39,869 nucleotides of DNA, taken from an uncultured Clostridia bacterium. GTDB taxonomy: Bacteria > Bacillota > Clostridia > Saccharofermentanales > Saccharofermentanaceae. The notes beneath the pieces were generated by a model. It made no database searches. It was not told the DNA's origin and saw only the letters and a program-made list of their open reading frames with translations. The first letter of the stretch is position 1. Every line of letters begins with the position of its first letter. The stretch covers positions 1-39,869 of the forward strand of contig CAMVGO010000020.1 of assembly GCA_947167045.1 (NCBI GenBank). The letters are read 5' to 3'. Both the position numbers and the translations under genes were made by a program. Positions 24,031-32,532 of this stretch are shown here, piece by piece.

Positions 24031-26898
24031 TCAGACACTTTCACGTTTTATCTCGTCTATTATATCAATCTTATTCTCGCGCCTTAAGCATGCGATGGTC
24101 ATGATGATGACCGACAGGATTATCGTGCAGGAAATGATCAGTACATAGGCCCACGGGAAGCTGACAGTAAAGTAGCCGAATCTCCTGATGAGCGTCTTTG
24201 AGAGCCACAGGCATATGACTGCCACGAAAGGCGCTGCCACGAGGAATGACCATACCAGTACCCTTGCACTCCCGAGAAGTTCAGTCGTCAGGAGCTGCCT
24301 GAACGTTGAGCCGACCGACTTCAGCACGGCAAAGCTCTTCCGCTTTGACACCATGAGCGCGGAGATGGAACTGTATACATTGAGAAGGCAGATCGATGAA
24401 GCGATCGCAGTGAATATTACCAGCACGATCTTGATCAGGTATGCCATGATCTCCTTGAATTCGGCGACTCTGGATGTACGGGCAAGGATACCCGTTATGT
24501 CGTCGTTTACGAGCTGCTTTTCGAGAAGCGAGATCTTTGAAAGGCTCGCCTCGTCATCACAGTTAAAATAGATCTCCACATCCATACGGTCGGTGGATAA
24601 TCTTTCCATGTATCCGGCAACGCTCATGGGGACGATGATGCGTACGTCAAATCCGGGATCTCCATCCAGGTAGTCACTCAGGTCATCCATATCAGCCTTT
24701 GCGATCACCTTAAGGTTAAGAGGTCCGTCGAGCTCGATCTCGGGGAACGCCATCTGATCTGCTTCGTATCCCAATTCGGCCGCCTGTTCGCGTGTCAGTG
24801 TATACGGATATATAGGGAGTTCCCCTCCTTTTTCGGCAACCAAGGGACTGTTTATCTGAAGATATCTGTAATCTCTTGCATGGTTGCCGTAGATCCTGTA
24901 TGAATCCGTGGAGATCGATGCCGTATCGAGGATGATGCAGGGCAGTTCTCCGTCTTCGTAATCTTCAGCTTTCACTTTCTTTGCTATCTTAGCGAAATCT
25001 TCATCTTCAAAAACCAGTACATCTATGGGATTACCTGTGCCTTCTCCGCGTTCCTTAAAATTCTCGTTGAATGTTTCCCTCGAGAATTCTCCCTCCGGAT
25101 AATAAAGACATAAAATATCGTATAAAGCGTCCCAATACTCATCACTCAGCTCACTGTTGTCCAAATAGAACATCATGCTTGAAGATCTGCAGACCTTTAA
25201 ATCCGTAACGCCGTCCATCTCTTTGATCGAGTTCATGACCTCATCAGGATCGCAGTCGTCATCACCCGACAGGGACATGACAAATGCGTAATCCCTGTCT
25301 TCGTAGTACTTGTAATGTACGGTGTCGTCGACAAGTTTGAAGTCGACCATCTGCATGAGGAGCGATGCAGCGAAATAAACCACCGTCGTAACGAGCAGGA
25401 ATATCGATACCGCTCTTATGATGCCCAGGGATCTGCTCCTGCCGTTCCTGAAAGATCTTGAGGAGAGCATGCCTTCGGCAGATCCCGTGATAAGCTTGTC
25501 AGGGTTTTTGCTCTTTCCGTGCTTTCTTGCCTTGCCGGCATTTCCCCTAATGCTCTCGACCGGGCCGACCTTGCTTATCTTACGGGCCGGGATAAGAGCG
25601 GAAATGAATACCGTAACGGCGCTTAAGATAAGCACGGCAGCAACAGTAACAGGCTTAACCTCAAGAGCAGGTCTCAGGTTTATGCTCTGCACGGCATCGA
25701 AATCATAGAGTTTCTGCGCCATGGGAGCTCCGATATCGGATGCGATCCTGACAATGCCGAGTCCCGCGGCTATGCCTGCCGGGAGTGCCGGGAGCAGGAG
25801 AACGAATGCCTCGAAGTATACCGAGCTTCTCTTCTGTCTGCCTGTCGCGCCGACGGATGAGAGCATGCCCAGATACTTTACGCGTTCATCATAGGAAAGC
25901 GCGAAAACATTGTATATGAGCATTATCGAAATAAGCACGATAAGGATCACGAAGAACACCTGTGCGGCAACGACTATGAAATTCAGAGAATTGTCTGAAG
26001 AGTTTCCGGAGAAGATGAGAACGCTGTCGTTGGAGTGGACGTTCACATATCCAGCGATCTCACCGAGCGTAACGACAAAATTCGCAGGGACCTTCTTTTC
26101 GTCCGTAATAATGAGAGCGTTAAAAACATCACCGTAGAGCGAAGACTCATCGACCTGTGTGATGGCGGCATACCATGCACATCCGGGTTCTTCGAATCCC
26201 GGAGTTTCTATTATGCCGACCACCTTATAGGTGTGCGTAAATCCTGTCATCTCGTGGATCTCTTCGTGCGTTTCATAGAACTCGTCACCGAATTCCGTGC
26301 CGGGTACGAAATAGAACATGTTGTAAGGGAGCTCGACCGTTTCTCCGGCAGGTATCTCGAGCATCGGATACTGGATGACCGTTGAGCCCGACTCTGCAGT
26401 GTTTGACATGAACCTCTGGAATGTCGCGCAGTCAACGGTATCGCCGATCTTTATGGACGAGCCGTCCTCAATGGCCGATCTGCTTATCACGATCTCATCA
26501 CCGTTTTCGGGAAGTCTTCCCTCAGTCACGTTGATGTTCATATACTCCATTGCTTCGGCTGAATACCTTCTTATGTTCAGGAAAGGCTTTTGCGGGTTTC
26601 CGGTCCTGTCGAATTCCGTGTATTTCAGGTCTTCCGTTACACCGATTTCCTTTATGGGATCCAGTTCTTTTATCTTTCCGAGAGTTTCCCTGTCGATGTT
26701 ATAGACTGCATAGTGATACGAGCCTGACTTTGCAGCGCCCAGATCCACAAAATACCTGTAGACCGTATCCTTTCCGACGAACACACATGTAAGGAGCATT
26801 ACCATGAGCGCGATGCCGATTACAGAGATCAGCGTACGCCTGGCGTTCATCTTCATGTGCTTTAATGTCACCCGGTGAACTATCTTCGTGTTTCTCAT
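24031..26898 (-). CDS. FtsX-type ABC transporter permease, two FtsX modules
   Basis: 955 aa. N-terminal helix (about residues 20-40), a long extracellular region, three helices around residues 300-440 (first FtsX domain), a second large extracellular region, then a second FtsX module (IVLVIFTAIASSICLLNVYSSISALMV and following). This layout is that of MacB/LolE-like permeases in Clostridia that export peptides, antibiotics or lipids or act in antimicrobial resistance. Together with the upstream ATPase it forms the exporter; it lies 30 bases downstream of the ATPase gene. Substrate unknown. Confidence 0.92.
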   Translation of the reverse strand: MRNTKIVHRVTLKHMKMNARRTLISVIGIALMVMLLTCVFVGKDTVYRYFVDLGAAKSGSYHYAVYNIDRETLGKIKELDPIKEIGVTEDLKYTEFDRTGNPQKPFLNIRRYSAEAMEYMNINVTEGRLPENGDEIVISRSAIEDGSSIKIGDTVDCATFQRFMSNTAESGSTVIQYPMLEIPAGETVELPYNMFYFVPGTEFGDEFYETHEEIHEMTGFTHTYKVVGIIETPGFEEPGCAWYAAITQVDESSLYGDVFNALIITDEKKVPANFVVTLGEIAGYVNVHSNDSVLIFSGNSSDNSLNFIVVAAQVFFVILIVLISIMLIYNVFALSYDERVKYLGMLSSVGATGRQKRSSVYFEAFVLLLPALPAGIAAGLGIVRIASDIGAPMAQKLYDFDAVQSINLRPALEVKPVTVAAVLILSAVTVFISALIPARKISKVGPVESIRGNAGKARKHGKSKNPDKLITGSAEGMLSSRSFRNGRSRSLGIIRAVSIFLLVTTVVYFAASLLMQMVDFKLVDDTVHYKYYEDRDYAFVMSLSGDDDCDPDEVMNSIKEMDGVTDLKVCRSSSMMFYLDNSELSDEYWDALYDILCLYYPEGEFSRETFNENFKERGEGTGNPIDVLVFEDEDFAKIAKKVKAEDYEDGELPCIILDTASISTDSYRIYGNHARDYRYLQINSPLVAEKGGELPIYPYTLTREQAAELGYEADQMAFPEIELDGPLNLKVIAKADMDDLSDYLDGDPGFDVRIIVPMSVAGYMERLSTDRMDVEIYFNCDDEASLSKISLLEKQLVNDDITGILARTSRVAEFKEIMAYLIKIVLVIFTAIASSICLLNVYSSISALMVSKRKSFAVLKSVGSTFRQLLTTELLGSARVLVWSFLVAAPFVAVICLWLSKTLIRRFGYFTVSFPWAYVLIISCTIILSVIIMTIACLRRENKIDIIDEIKRESV

Positions 26899-26928
26899 AC
26901 TAACGTTTCCTTATTATCCTTTTCCCCA

Positions 26929-27633
26929 TTATTCGCGGCCTGCTAAGTCAGTTACCCTGATGCGGTCATCTTTTACGATGTTTCCGTCTTCCATGTATAT
27001 GATCCTGTCCGCCTGAAGAGCTATGTTCTCGTCGTGGGTTATGAGGATCAGGGTCTGGCCGAATCTCTTGTTGGATTCCTTTAAAAGTCCCACTATCTCG
27101 GCACTGTTCTTTCTGTCGAGATTGCCCGTGGGCTCGTCTGCCAGGAGCAGTTCGGGCTTTGAGAACAGCGCCCTTCCGATGGAAGCCCTCTGCTGCTGGC
27201 CGCCGGAAAGCTCACCCGGAAGATGGCTCCGCCTGTCTGAAAGGCCCAGATATTCAACAATCTTGTCGAGCCTTTCCTTGTCAGGCTTTCTTCCGTCCAG
27301 CATATGGGGAAGAACGATATTCTCATCGACGTTGAGCTCGGGCAGCAGATTATAGAACTGGTAGACCAGTCCAATATGTCTTCTCCTGAATATCGCGAGC
27401 TTGTCTTCAGACTGGCTGTGTATATCCGTTCCGTTTATGAACACTTTTCCGGATGTCGGCTTGTCGACACCTCCGATTATGTGAAGCAGCGTGGACTTGC
27501 CGCTTCCCGATGCGCCTACTATGGATACGAACTCCCCTTTTTCGACCGTAAATGACACATCCTGAAGAGCTACGGTCTTACCATCCCCCGTGCCGTATAT
27601 CTTGCTCAGATTCTCACATCTCAATAATTCCAT
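26929..27633 (-). CDS. LolD/MacB-type ABC transporter ATP-binding protein
   Basis: 234 aa. Walker A GASGSGKST, Q-loop VYQFYNLLPELNVDENI, signature LSGGQQQRASIGRAL, Walker B LLLADEPTGNLD and switch His in LITHDE. The subgroup is that of LolD/MacB/BceA, matching the FtsX permease downstream. The start is the ATG at 27633 (MELLRCENLSKIYG) with AAGGAG 9 bases upstream; an upstream TTG at 27654 has no ribosome binding site. First gene of ATPase-permease-regulator-kinase. Confidence 0.95.
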   Translation of the reverse strand: MELLRCENLSKIYGTGDGKTVALQDVSFTVEKGEFVSIVGASGSGKSTLLHIIGGVDKPTSGKVFINGTDIHSQSEDKLAIFRRRHIGLVYQFYNLLPELNVDENIVLPHMLDGRKPDKERLDKIVEYLGLSDRRSHLPGELSGGQQQRASIGRALFSKPELLLADEPTGNLDRKNSAEIVGLLKESNKRFGQTLILITHDENIALQADRIIYMEDGNIVKDDRIRVTDLAGRE

Positions 27634-27694
27634 TTCAGGTTTCTCCTTGTTCAAGATATGCCAATGGTAACAGACCGCCGGGCATAAAAAATGA

Positions 27695-27726
27695 ATTCCA
27701 AAGTGACAATTTAGTCACTTTGGAAT
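27695..27726. promoter_or_regulatory. 13-bp perfect inverted repeat, terminator or operator
   Basis: ATTCCAAAGTGAC and GTCACTTTGGAAT with a 6-base A/T loop, between the YD-repeat lipoprotein stop (27758) and the ABC ATPase start (27633). On the minus strand it is followed after 2 bases by ATTTTTTATG, so it could end the lipoprotein transcript. It could instead be a dyad bound by the response regulator, since TTGTCA in its promoter-proximal arm could serve as -35 with TATGCC 17 bases on. Confidence 0.65.
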
Positions 27727-27757
27727 CCTGTGTATTTTTTTCGCTTATTTATCGGGA

Positions 27758-28660
27758 TCAGTAGTAGAGGACGTACTGGTACATTTCCACGATCTCGCCT
27801 TCGGAGTCGACCTTTGTCTCCACGACGACGTTGCCGTCACTGTCGTTGTCGTATGTGGTTATCTGGAAGATGCCGCCTTCTTCGGTGTGGCTCAGTTTCT
27901 TAATCCTGTACCCTGAAGCGTCGTACTGGTATTCGCACCAGCTCTTGATCTTGCCGTCGGCCTTGAAAGTCTTTTCGCTGGTAACTCTGCCGGCATCGTC
28001 ATATTCATACTCGGCGCTCTCGCTCTTCTTACCGCTCCTGTAGCACTGGAACTTAATTATGTCACCGTAGACGTTGTACTCGTATTCATTCTTTATCTCG
28101 AAAGAGCTTCCGTCCGCATCAGTCTGCTTCTGGAGCACGGGATTGCCGAGAGGATCGTATTCGTATTCGATCCACTGAAGCTTGGTCCCGTTTTGGTCGG
28201 TCTCGGTATCCCTTACCATGTTGCCGGAAGCGTCGTATTCATACACATGAGCTTTCCCGTTATTGCCGTCCTTGTCGATATATGTCTTTTTCGTAAGACT
28301 ACCCGAAGCATCGTATTCGTAACTGTATCCGCCCAGGCTCTTGCTGTCCAATCCGAGCTTGTCGTCCCTTATGAGGTTGCCCGAAGCATCGTATTCATAG
28401 ATCAGGGTATATCCGTCGTTGCCGAGGATCTGATCCTTTACGAGGCGCCCGGACTCATCGAAATCCTTCGCCTCTATCATTGTGCCGTTATAGTAAACAC
28501 ATATGGTCTTGTAGCCGTTATAAGGATCCTTGCTCTCCTGAGTCTCTCTTGTCAGCACTCCCGTAAATTCGGTCTGGGTTGCGGCAGGTGTATTACCGCA
28601 AGATGCGGCTGCCCCCATCATCAGAGCCGCTGCCAAGATACAAACCAATTTTTTATGCAT
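27758..28660 (-). CDS. Lipoprotein with RHS/YD repeats
   Basis: About 300 aa. Lipoprotein signal peptide MHKKLVCILAAALMMGAAASC with Cys 21 as lipidation site, then about eight imperfect repeats of 20-26 residues with the pattern YEYDASGN...K...D..G (RHS/YD type), predicted to make a beta-rich extracellular rod. No toxin core or C-terminal variable domain, unlike large RHS toxins. The ATG at 28660 is used, with GGAG 6 bases upstream; an ATG 15 bases earlier lacks good spacing. It may be anchored by the Lgt encoded at 18058. Role unknown. Confidence 0.85.
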   Translation of the reverse strand: MHKKLVCILAAALMMGAAASCGNTPAATQTEFTGVLTRETQESKDPYNGYKTICVYYNGTMIEAKDFDESGRLVKDQILGNDGYTLIYEYDASGNLIRDDKLGLDSKSLGGYSYEYDASGSLTKKTYIDKDGNNGKAHVYEYDASGNMVRDTETDQNGTKLQWIEYEYDPLGNPVLQKQTDADGSSFEIKNEYEYNVYGDIIKFQCYRSGKKSESAEYEYDDAGRVTSEKTFKADGKIKSWCEYQYDASGYRIKKLSHTEEGGIFQITTYDNDSDGNVVVETKVDSEGEIVEMYQYVLYY

Positions 28661-28852
28661 AGTTCTCTCCGTCATATATTCCGCGCATTGCGCAAGAGGC
28701 CGGGCAGGCTTTTCCCCTTTATATCGGCAAGGCCCTGACCTTCACCGCCTAATACTATCAGATTTTCGCTGCGTTTGACATTCGGATACTTATAAAGCTG
28801 CGGCAGAAAGAGCGCTCAGGTACCATTCATTTTGCGATTAACAGAAATTTTA

Positions 28853-28888
28853 TATCGTTTTTCGATATATTTCGCTTGAAAAACGATA
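28853..28888. promoter_or_regulatory. Perfect 11-bp inverted repeat upstream of the plus-strand gene
   Basis: TATCGTTTTTC and GAAAAACGATA with a 14-base spacer that itself contains GATATA. It lies 57 bases before the ATG at 28945, where a repressor or activator site would be expected. The core AACGATA is also found in the 52-bp repeats at 35558. Confidence 0.5.
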
Positions 28889-28944
28889 ATTCAGATGGTA
28901 ATATGACAACAACCATGGTAATCCGCTACAGAGAGATAAGACTT

Positions 28945-29484
28945 ATGAAGAACAAACAGGTAAAACATCCCATCCTCAGGATCCTTATTATCTTATTAAC
29001 ACCCGTCATACTGTACTTCGGTTTTATGTATATGTTTGTCTATTCTCTCACGAAATGGCACGTCAGCGAGGCACCGGGCATCGAAACAAAAACATATTTA
29101 AGCAACGAGGCCCTTATCCCGGAACTGGCCAATTACGTGGAAAGAAGCGGCACGCGCGGGTTCCAGGATGTCGATCTCCAGGTTGAGACATGTCCGTTCG
29201 CGAGCATTGACGAATTGTGCGCCGCCCTGCCCTCTGGCTCCGAAACATCCATCAGAAATGCCATGTCATCCAACCCGGAAAAATCATCTGACATAAAAAA
29301 CAAAAGCGTGAAAGAATATAAGGTCCAGACGATCTGTCCCTCCAACAGCATGAACACATCGCTCCCGCTTAACTTCGACTACCTGAACAAAGACGGAACG
29401 CTGAAATACTGGACATGGGAATACTCGGTCTACGAATACGGGGACGGTACATACCGTTTCGTGGTACTCGTAAGGCCGACATAA
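28945..29484 (+). CDS. Unknown membrane-anchored protein
   Basis: 179 aa, the second plus-strand gene. It starts MKNKQVKHPILRI, then one hydrophobic segment (about residues 10-32) and a 145-residue extracytoplasmic part with no motif I recognise; it ends in a beta-rich stretch (YWTWEYSVYEYGDGTYRFVVLV). I use the ATG at 28945, since the codons before it overlap the inverted repeat; the ribosome binding site is weak (AGAGAG). It is flanked by convergent terminators downstream. Confidence 0.65.
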   Translation: MKNKQVKHPILRILIILLTPVILYFGFMYMFVYSLTKWHVSEAPGIETKTYLSNEALIPELANYVERSGTRGFQDVDLQVETCPFASIDELCAALPSGSETSIRNAMSSNPEKSSDIKNKSVKEYKVQTICPSNSMNTSLPLNFDYLNKDGTLKYWTWEYSVYEYGDGTYRFVVLVRPT

Positions 29485-29520
29485 AACGGCACAAGATGAT
29501 TCCGTGACCACGCAAAGGAA

Positions 29521-29552
29521 AGAGGCTGTCTCACATAAGTGAAACAGCCTCT
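29521..29552. terminator. Bidirectional terminator
   Basis: AGAGGCTGTCTCAC and GTGAAACAGCCTCT form a 14-bp stem (one mismatch or wobble) with a 4-base loop and T-rich flanks on both strands (CTCTTTACTT on plus, TCTTTCCTTT on minus). It lies between convergent genes ending at 29484 and 29578. Confidence 0.88.
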
Positions 29553-29577
29553 CTTTACTTGTTTGAGTTAACTCAGA

Positions 29578-31212
29578 TCAAGGATTCGTGCAGTAACCCG
29601 ATTTATCGAAATCGTAGTTCTTGCCGTCGATCGTAATCATGCAGTTCCTGGCATACCAGCCGTTGGCATCTCCATACCACCAGCCCTTCGAATCTTTTCT
29701 CCAGCTTGCTCTGTAAGAATATGTCCATGTGCCGCTTACGTTAAACCAGTAGCCGTTAACATACTCACTATGAGCCATATAGCCGTCTTTCTTGAAGAAA
29801 TACCACTGACCGTCTATCTTAAGCCACTGATTCTTGGGATACCACCCCTTTGTATCCTGATAGTATCTGCCTTTAGAATCACTCTTCCAGTCTGCTCTGT
29901 ACTTGTAAGTCCAGGTGCCGTTCTTCTCAAGGTAGTATCCGTCGATATATTCATCGGATGCCATGGAACCGTCAGACTTGAAGTAGTAATCCTTGCCGCC
30001 TACCTTCTGCCAGCCGGTCTTCATCTTTCCGTTTGTGCCGAAGTAGTACCAGACACCCTTTATCTCCTGCCAGTTTGTCGCCATGGCGCCGTTGGGCTTG
30101 AGGTAATACCAGACGCCGCCGTCCTTGAGCCAGCCGGTCTGCATGATGCCGTCTTTATCGAAGTAATACCAATTGTTGCCAATCTCCTGCCAACCGGTGG
30201 CAATTGTTTCATCAGCAAAGACATAATACCAGTTTCCGTCTTTTTCATACCATGCCGTCTCAGAAGGATCGGTAAGAATAAATACGGAGCGGTCAACAAT
30301 CAAAAGATTATAATCGTCAAAATTTTTCTCATAACCATATACAATTGCTGAATCAGGCAGATTAAAAATGGCAGTAGTACACTCTCCTATTGCATATGCT
30401 TCCAACAAATATCTGTTATACGCAATCTTTATTCTGGTCAGTTTGTTATCAAAACACTCAAAAGCTATAAGATCAGGGTTTTTCGTCAGATCAAGTCTTG
30501 TAAGTTGGTTAGAAGAACATGCGAGTTCTCTCAGGGCAGTATTTTTGCTTACATCAAGGCTTGTTAGCTTGTTCTTTGCGCAATCGAGTTTTGTCAGGGC
30601 AGTACAACCGCTTACATCAAGGCTTGTAAGTTGGTTGTCATAACAATCGAGTTTTGTCAGGGCAGTACAACCGCTGACATCAAGGCTTGTAAGTTGGTTG
30701 TCATAACAATTGAGTTTTGTCAGGGCAGTACAACCGCTGACATCAAGACTTGTTAGTTGATTATAGTGGCAATTTATTTGTGTCAATGCAGTACAATTAC
30801 TAACATCAAGACTTGTAATTGAGTTTTCTTGGCAATCAAGATATGTCAAAGCTGTATTATTACTTACATCAAGCCTTGTTAGTTTGTTACCATAACAATA
30901 AAGAACTGAAAGCGAAGTAAAATACTCAATACCAGTTAAGTCTGAAATGTTCTGGTAGTAGATTTTCATTGTCGTTGTGGCACTTATTTCATCAGCACTT
31001 AAGGATCCATCATGATCTTTATCACAATTTTTCGACACATAACTTCTAAAAGTGTCATCCGGGAAGTTTGTATCGTTGATCTCAACTCCGGAATCGGCAT
31101 TAACGTAAGTTGTTGCTGCAGGCAGATTCGATACTAACAAGAAGCATGCTGCAGCAGCAAATGCACCGACCGCGATCTTACTTGTGACCTGTTTCATTTT
31201 TTCATTCACCAT
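29578..31212 (-). CDS. Secreted LRR protein with choline-binding-type repeats
   Basis: 544 aa surface protein. Signal peptide (about residues 1-40). An EF-hand or dockerin-like loop DKDHDGSLSADE at about residues 64-75. Eight leucine-rich repeats of exactly 21 residues (LxxLxCxxNxLTxLDVSxCTA), residues about 101-268, with a Cys ladder. Then from about residue 320, repeats of the choline/glucan-binding type (GWQEIGNNWYYFDKDGIMQTGW and later copies rich in W, Y and G) that attach proteins to wall teichoic acid or glycans. The C-terminal repeats differ from the first five. The ATG at 31212 has GGAGG 5 bases upstream. Adhesion or ligand binding is inferred from the LRR. Confidence 0.88.
   Translation of the reverse strand: MVNEKMKQVTSKIAVGAFAAAACFLLVSNLPAATTYVNADSGVEINDTNFPDDTFRSYVSKNCDKDHDGSLSADEISATTTMKIYYQNISDLTGIEYFTSLSVLYCYGNKLTRLDVSNNTALTYLDCQENSITSLDVSNCTALTQINCHYNQLTSLDVSGCTALTKLNCYDNQLTSLDVSGCTALTKLDCYDNQLTSLDVSGCTALTKLDCAKNKLTSLDVSKNTALRELACSSNQLTRLDLTKNPDLIAFECFDNKLTRIKIAYNRYLLEAYAIGECTTAIFNLPDSAIVYGYEKNFDDYNLLIVDRSVFILTDPSETAWYEKDGNWYYVFADETIATGWQEIGNNWYYFDKDGIMQTGWLKDGGVWYYLKPNGAMATNWQEIKGVWYYFGTNGKMKTGWQKVGGKDYYFKSDGSMASDEYIDGYYLEKNGTWTYKYRADWKSDSKGRYYQDTKGWYPKNQWLKIDGQWYFFKKDGYMAHSEYVNGYWFNVSGTWTYSYRASWRKDSKGWWYGDANGWYARNCMITIDGKNYDFDKSGYCTNP
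30586..30774 (-). repeat. 63-bp tandem DNA repeats inside the LRR gene
   Basis: Units begin at 30586, 30649 and 30712, each one LRR of 21 codons. The first two differ at only a few positions (for example CTTACA against CTGACA); the third diverges in its distal half. Neighbouring LRR units are clearly less alike, so these copies arose by recent duplication. Confidence 0.85.
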
Positions 31213-31266
31213 TCGATCCTCCGTCAAAACTTTTCGAAAAATAATCCCCTTGAGTTACAAAGAAAG

Positions 31267-31295
31267 TATAGTCAAAAAATAATGAGGATTCAACA
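31267..31295 (-). promoter_or_regulatory. Promoter of the LRR gene
   Basis: On the minus strand TTGAAT (31295-31290), a 17-base spacer and TATACT (31272-31267), about 55 bases before the start. Confidence 0.65.
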
Positions 31296-31317
31296 AACCG
31301 CGCTAAGTGACCGGCAG

Positions 31318-32532
31318 TTATGTTTTCTGTGCCTTGGCGATGTTGGAGAGTATCACGATGGTCTCTAATTTATCTGTCCACGGGAAGAGTTCGACGGGCT
31401 CGGCTATGAACGATTCGAAGCCCTTGTCTCTGAATTCCTTAAGGTCTCTTGCAAGCGTCTCGGGACAGCATGAGATATAAACGATCTTTGAAGGACCGAG
31501 TTCTTTGCAGGCGCTGATGAACTTGGATGTGGTGCCCAATCTTGTCGGGTCTAGGATGACGCAGTCGATCTTCGCATCCTGCTTTGCGAGCCTCTCCATG
31601 TATTCGGTCGCATCGGCATGAACGAACCTGGCGTTTTCCACCTTGTTTAATGATGTATTCGCGAGGGCGTCCCTGTAAGCATGTTCATTGAGTTCGACGC
31701 CTGTGATGCTCTTTACGGAATCGGCAAATGACAATGTCGTCGAGCCTGTTCCGCAGTATGCGTCAATGCATACCTCGTTGCCTGTAAAATCGGCAAGCCT
31801 TATGGCCTCAGAATAAAGGATTTCCGCCATCTTGTGATTGGACTGCATGAATGACTCGGGCGATACCCTGAACTTCTTTCCAAGAATTATATCCGTGATA
31901 TAACCCTTGCCCATGACTTTCCTGATCTCCGTCCCGCCTAAGATCATGGAGTCGTGACGCTTGTTGATGTCGATGAGAAGGGTTGTTATCTCGGGATGGA
32001 GCTTTAATAACTCGTCCGTGAATATCTTCTTTTTCCTGAATACGTTGCTGCCGATTATGAGAACGACCATCACTTCGCCTGTGGCATCGGCCGTCCTTAC
32101 GAGGATACGCCTTAACTCACCGACTCCGCGGCGTTCGTCGTAGATGCTTATCTTCAGTTTCTCCGCGAGCACGGCGCAGTCTCTGATTATCGCCGACGCG
32201 GTCTTGTTCTCAATGAGGCATGAATCGACTTCAACTATGCGGTGGGAACCTGTTTCGTAAGGACCGCATATGACATGTCCGTTCTTAAGTTTCTTAAAAG
32301 CGGAATGCACCTTGTTGCGGTAGAACAGAGGATCATCGCAGTAGTAGATGTGCATCACCTCGCAAAAAGGCGATATCAGTCTTTTGACTCTGTTGTATTT
32401 GGCCGCAGCCTGTTCGAGATAAGTCCTGCCGGCATAAGAACATCCGCCGCATTTCTTTGCAGCGGGACAGGCATTGCGGACATTGAACGTCCCAGCCAGA
32501 TTCCCGTCATCTGATCCTTTGCCGGATTTCAT
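31318..32532 (-). CDS. RlmD/RumA-type 23S rRNA uracil-C5 methyltransferase
   Basis: 404 aa SAM-dependent RNA methyltransferase of the TrmA/RumA family. It has the iron-sulfur cysteines CPAAKKCGGCSY at about residues 22-31 with a fourth Cys in VDSCLIEN, the SAM-binding IDAYCGTGSTTLSFAD, and the catalytic cysteine region YISCCPETLARDL. The usual DPPRxG motif reads DPTRLGT. There is no N-terminal TRAM domain. Its ATG overlaps the folD stop by 1 base (TGATG), so it is translationally coupled as third gene of fchA-folD-rlmD. Which uridine is modified (RlmCD or RlmD position) cannot be told. Confidence 0.87.
   Translation of the reverse strand: MKSGKGSDDGNLAGTFNVRNACPAAKKCGGCSYAGRTYLEQAAAKYNRVKRLISPFCEVMHIYYCDDPLFYRNKVHSAFKKLKNGHVICGPYETGSHRIVEVDSCLIENKTASAIIRDCAVLAEKLKISIYDERRGVGELRRILVRTADATGEVMVVLIIGSNVFRKKKIFTDELLKLHPEITTLLIDINKRHDSMILGGTEIRKVMGKGYITDIILGKKFRVSPESFMQSNHKMAEILYSEAIRLADFTGNEVCIDAYCGTGSTTLSFADSVKSITGVELNEHAYRDALANTSLNKVENARFVHADATEYMERLAKQDAKIDCVILDPTRLGTTSKFISACKELGPSKIVYISCCPETLARDLKEFRDKGFESFIAEPVELFPWTDKLETIVILSNIAKAQKT

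Noticed and set aside
27758..28660. Contact-dependent RHS toxin
   Set aside because: No toxin domain, no immunity gene and no long repeat core; only a small lipoprotein with YD repeats is present.
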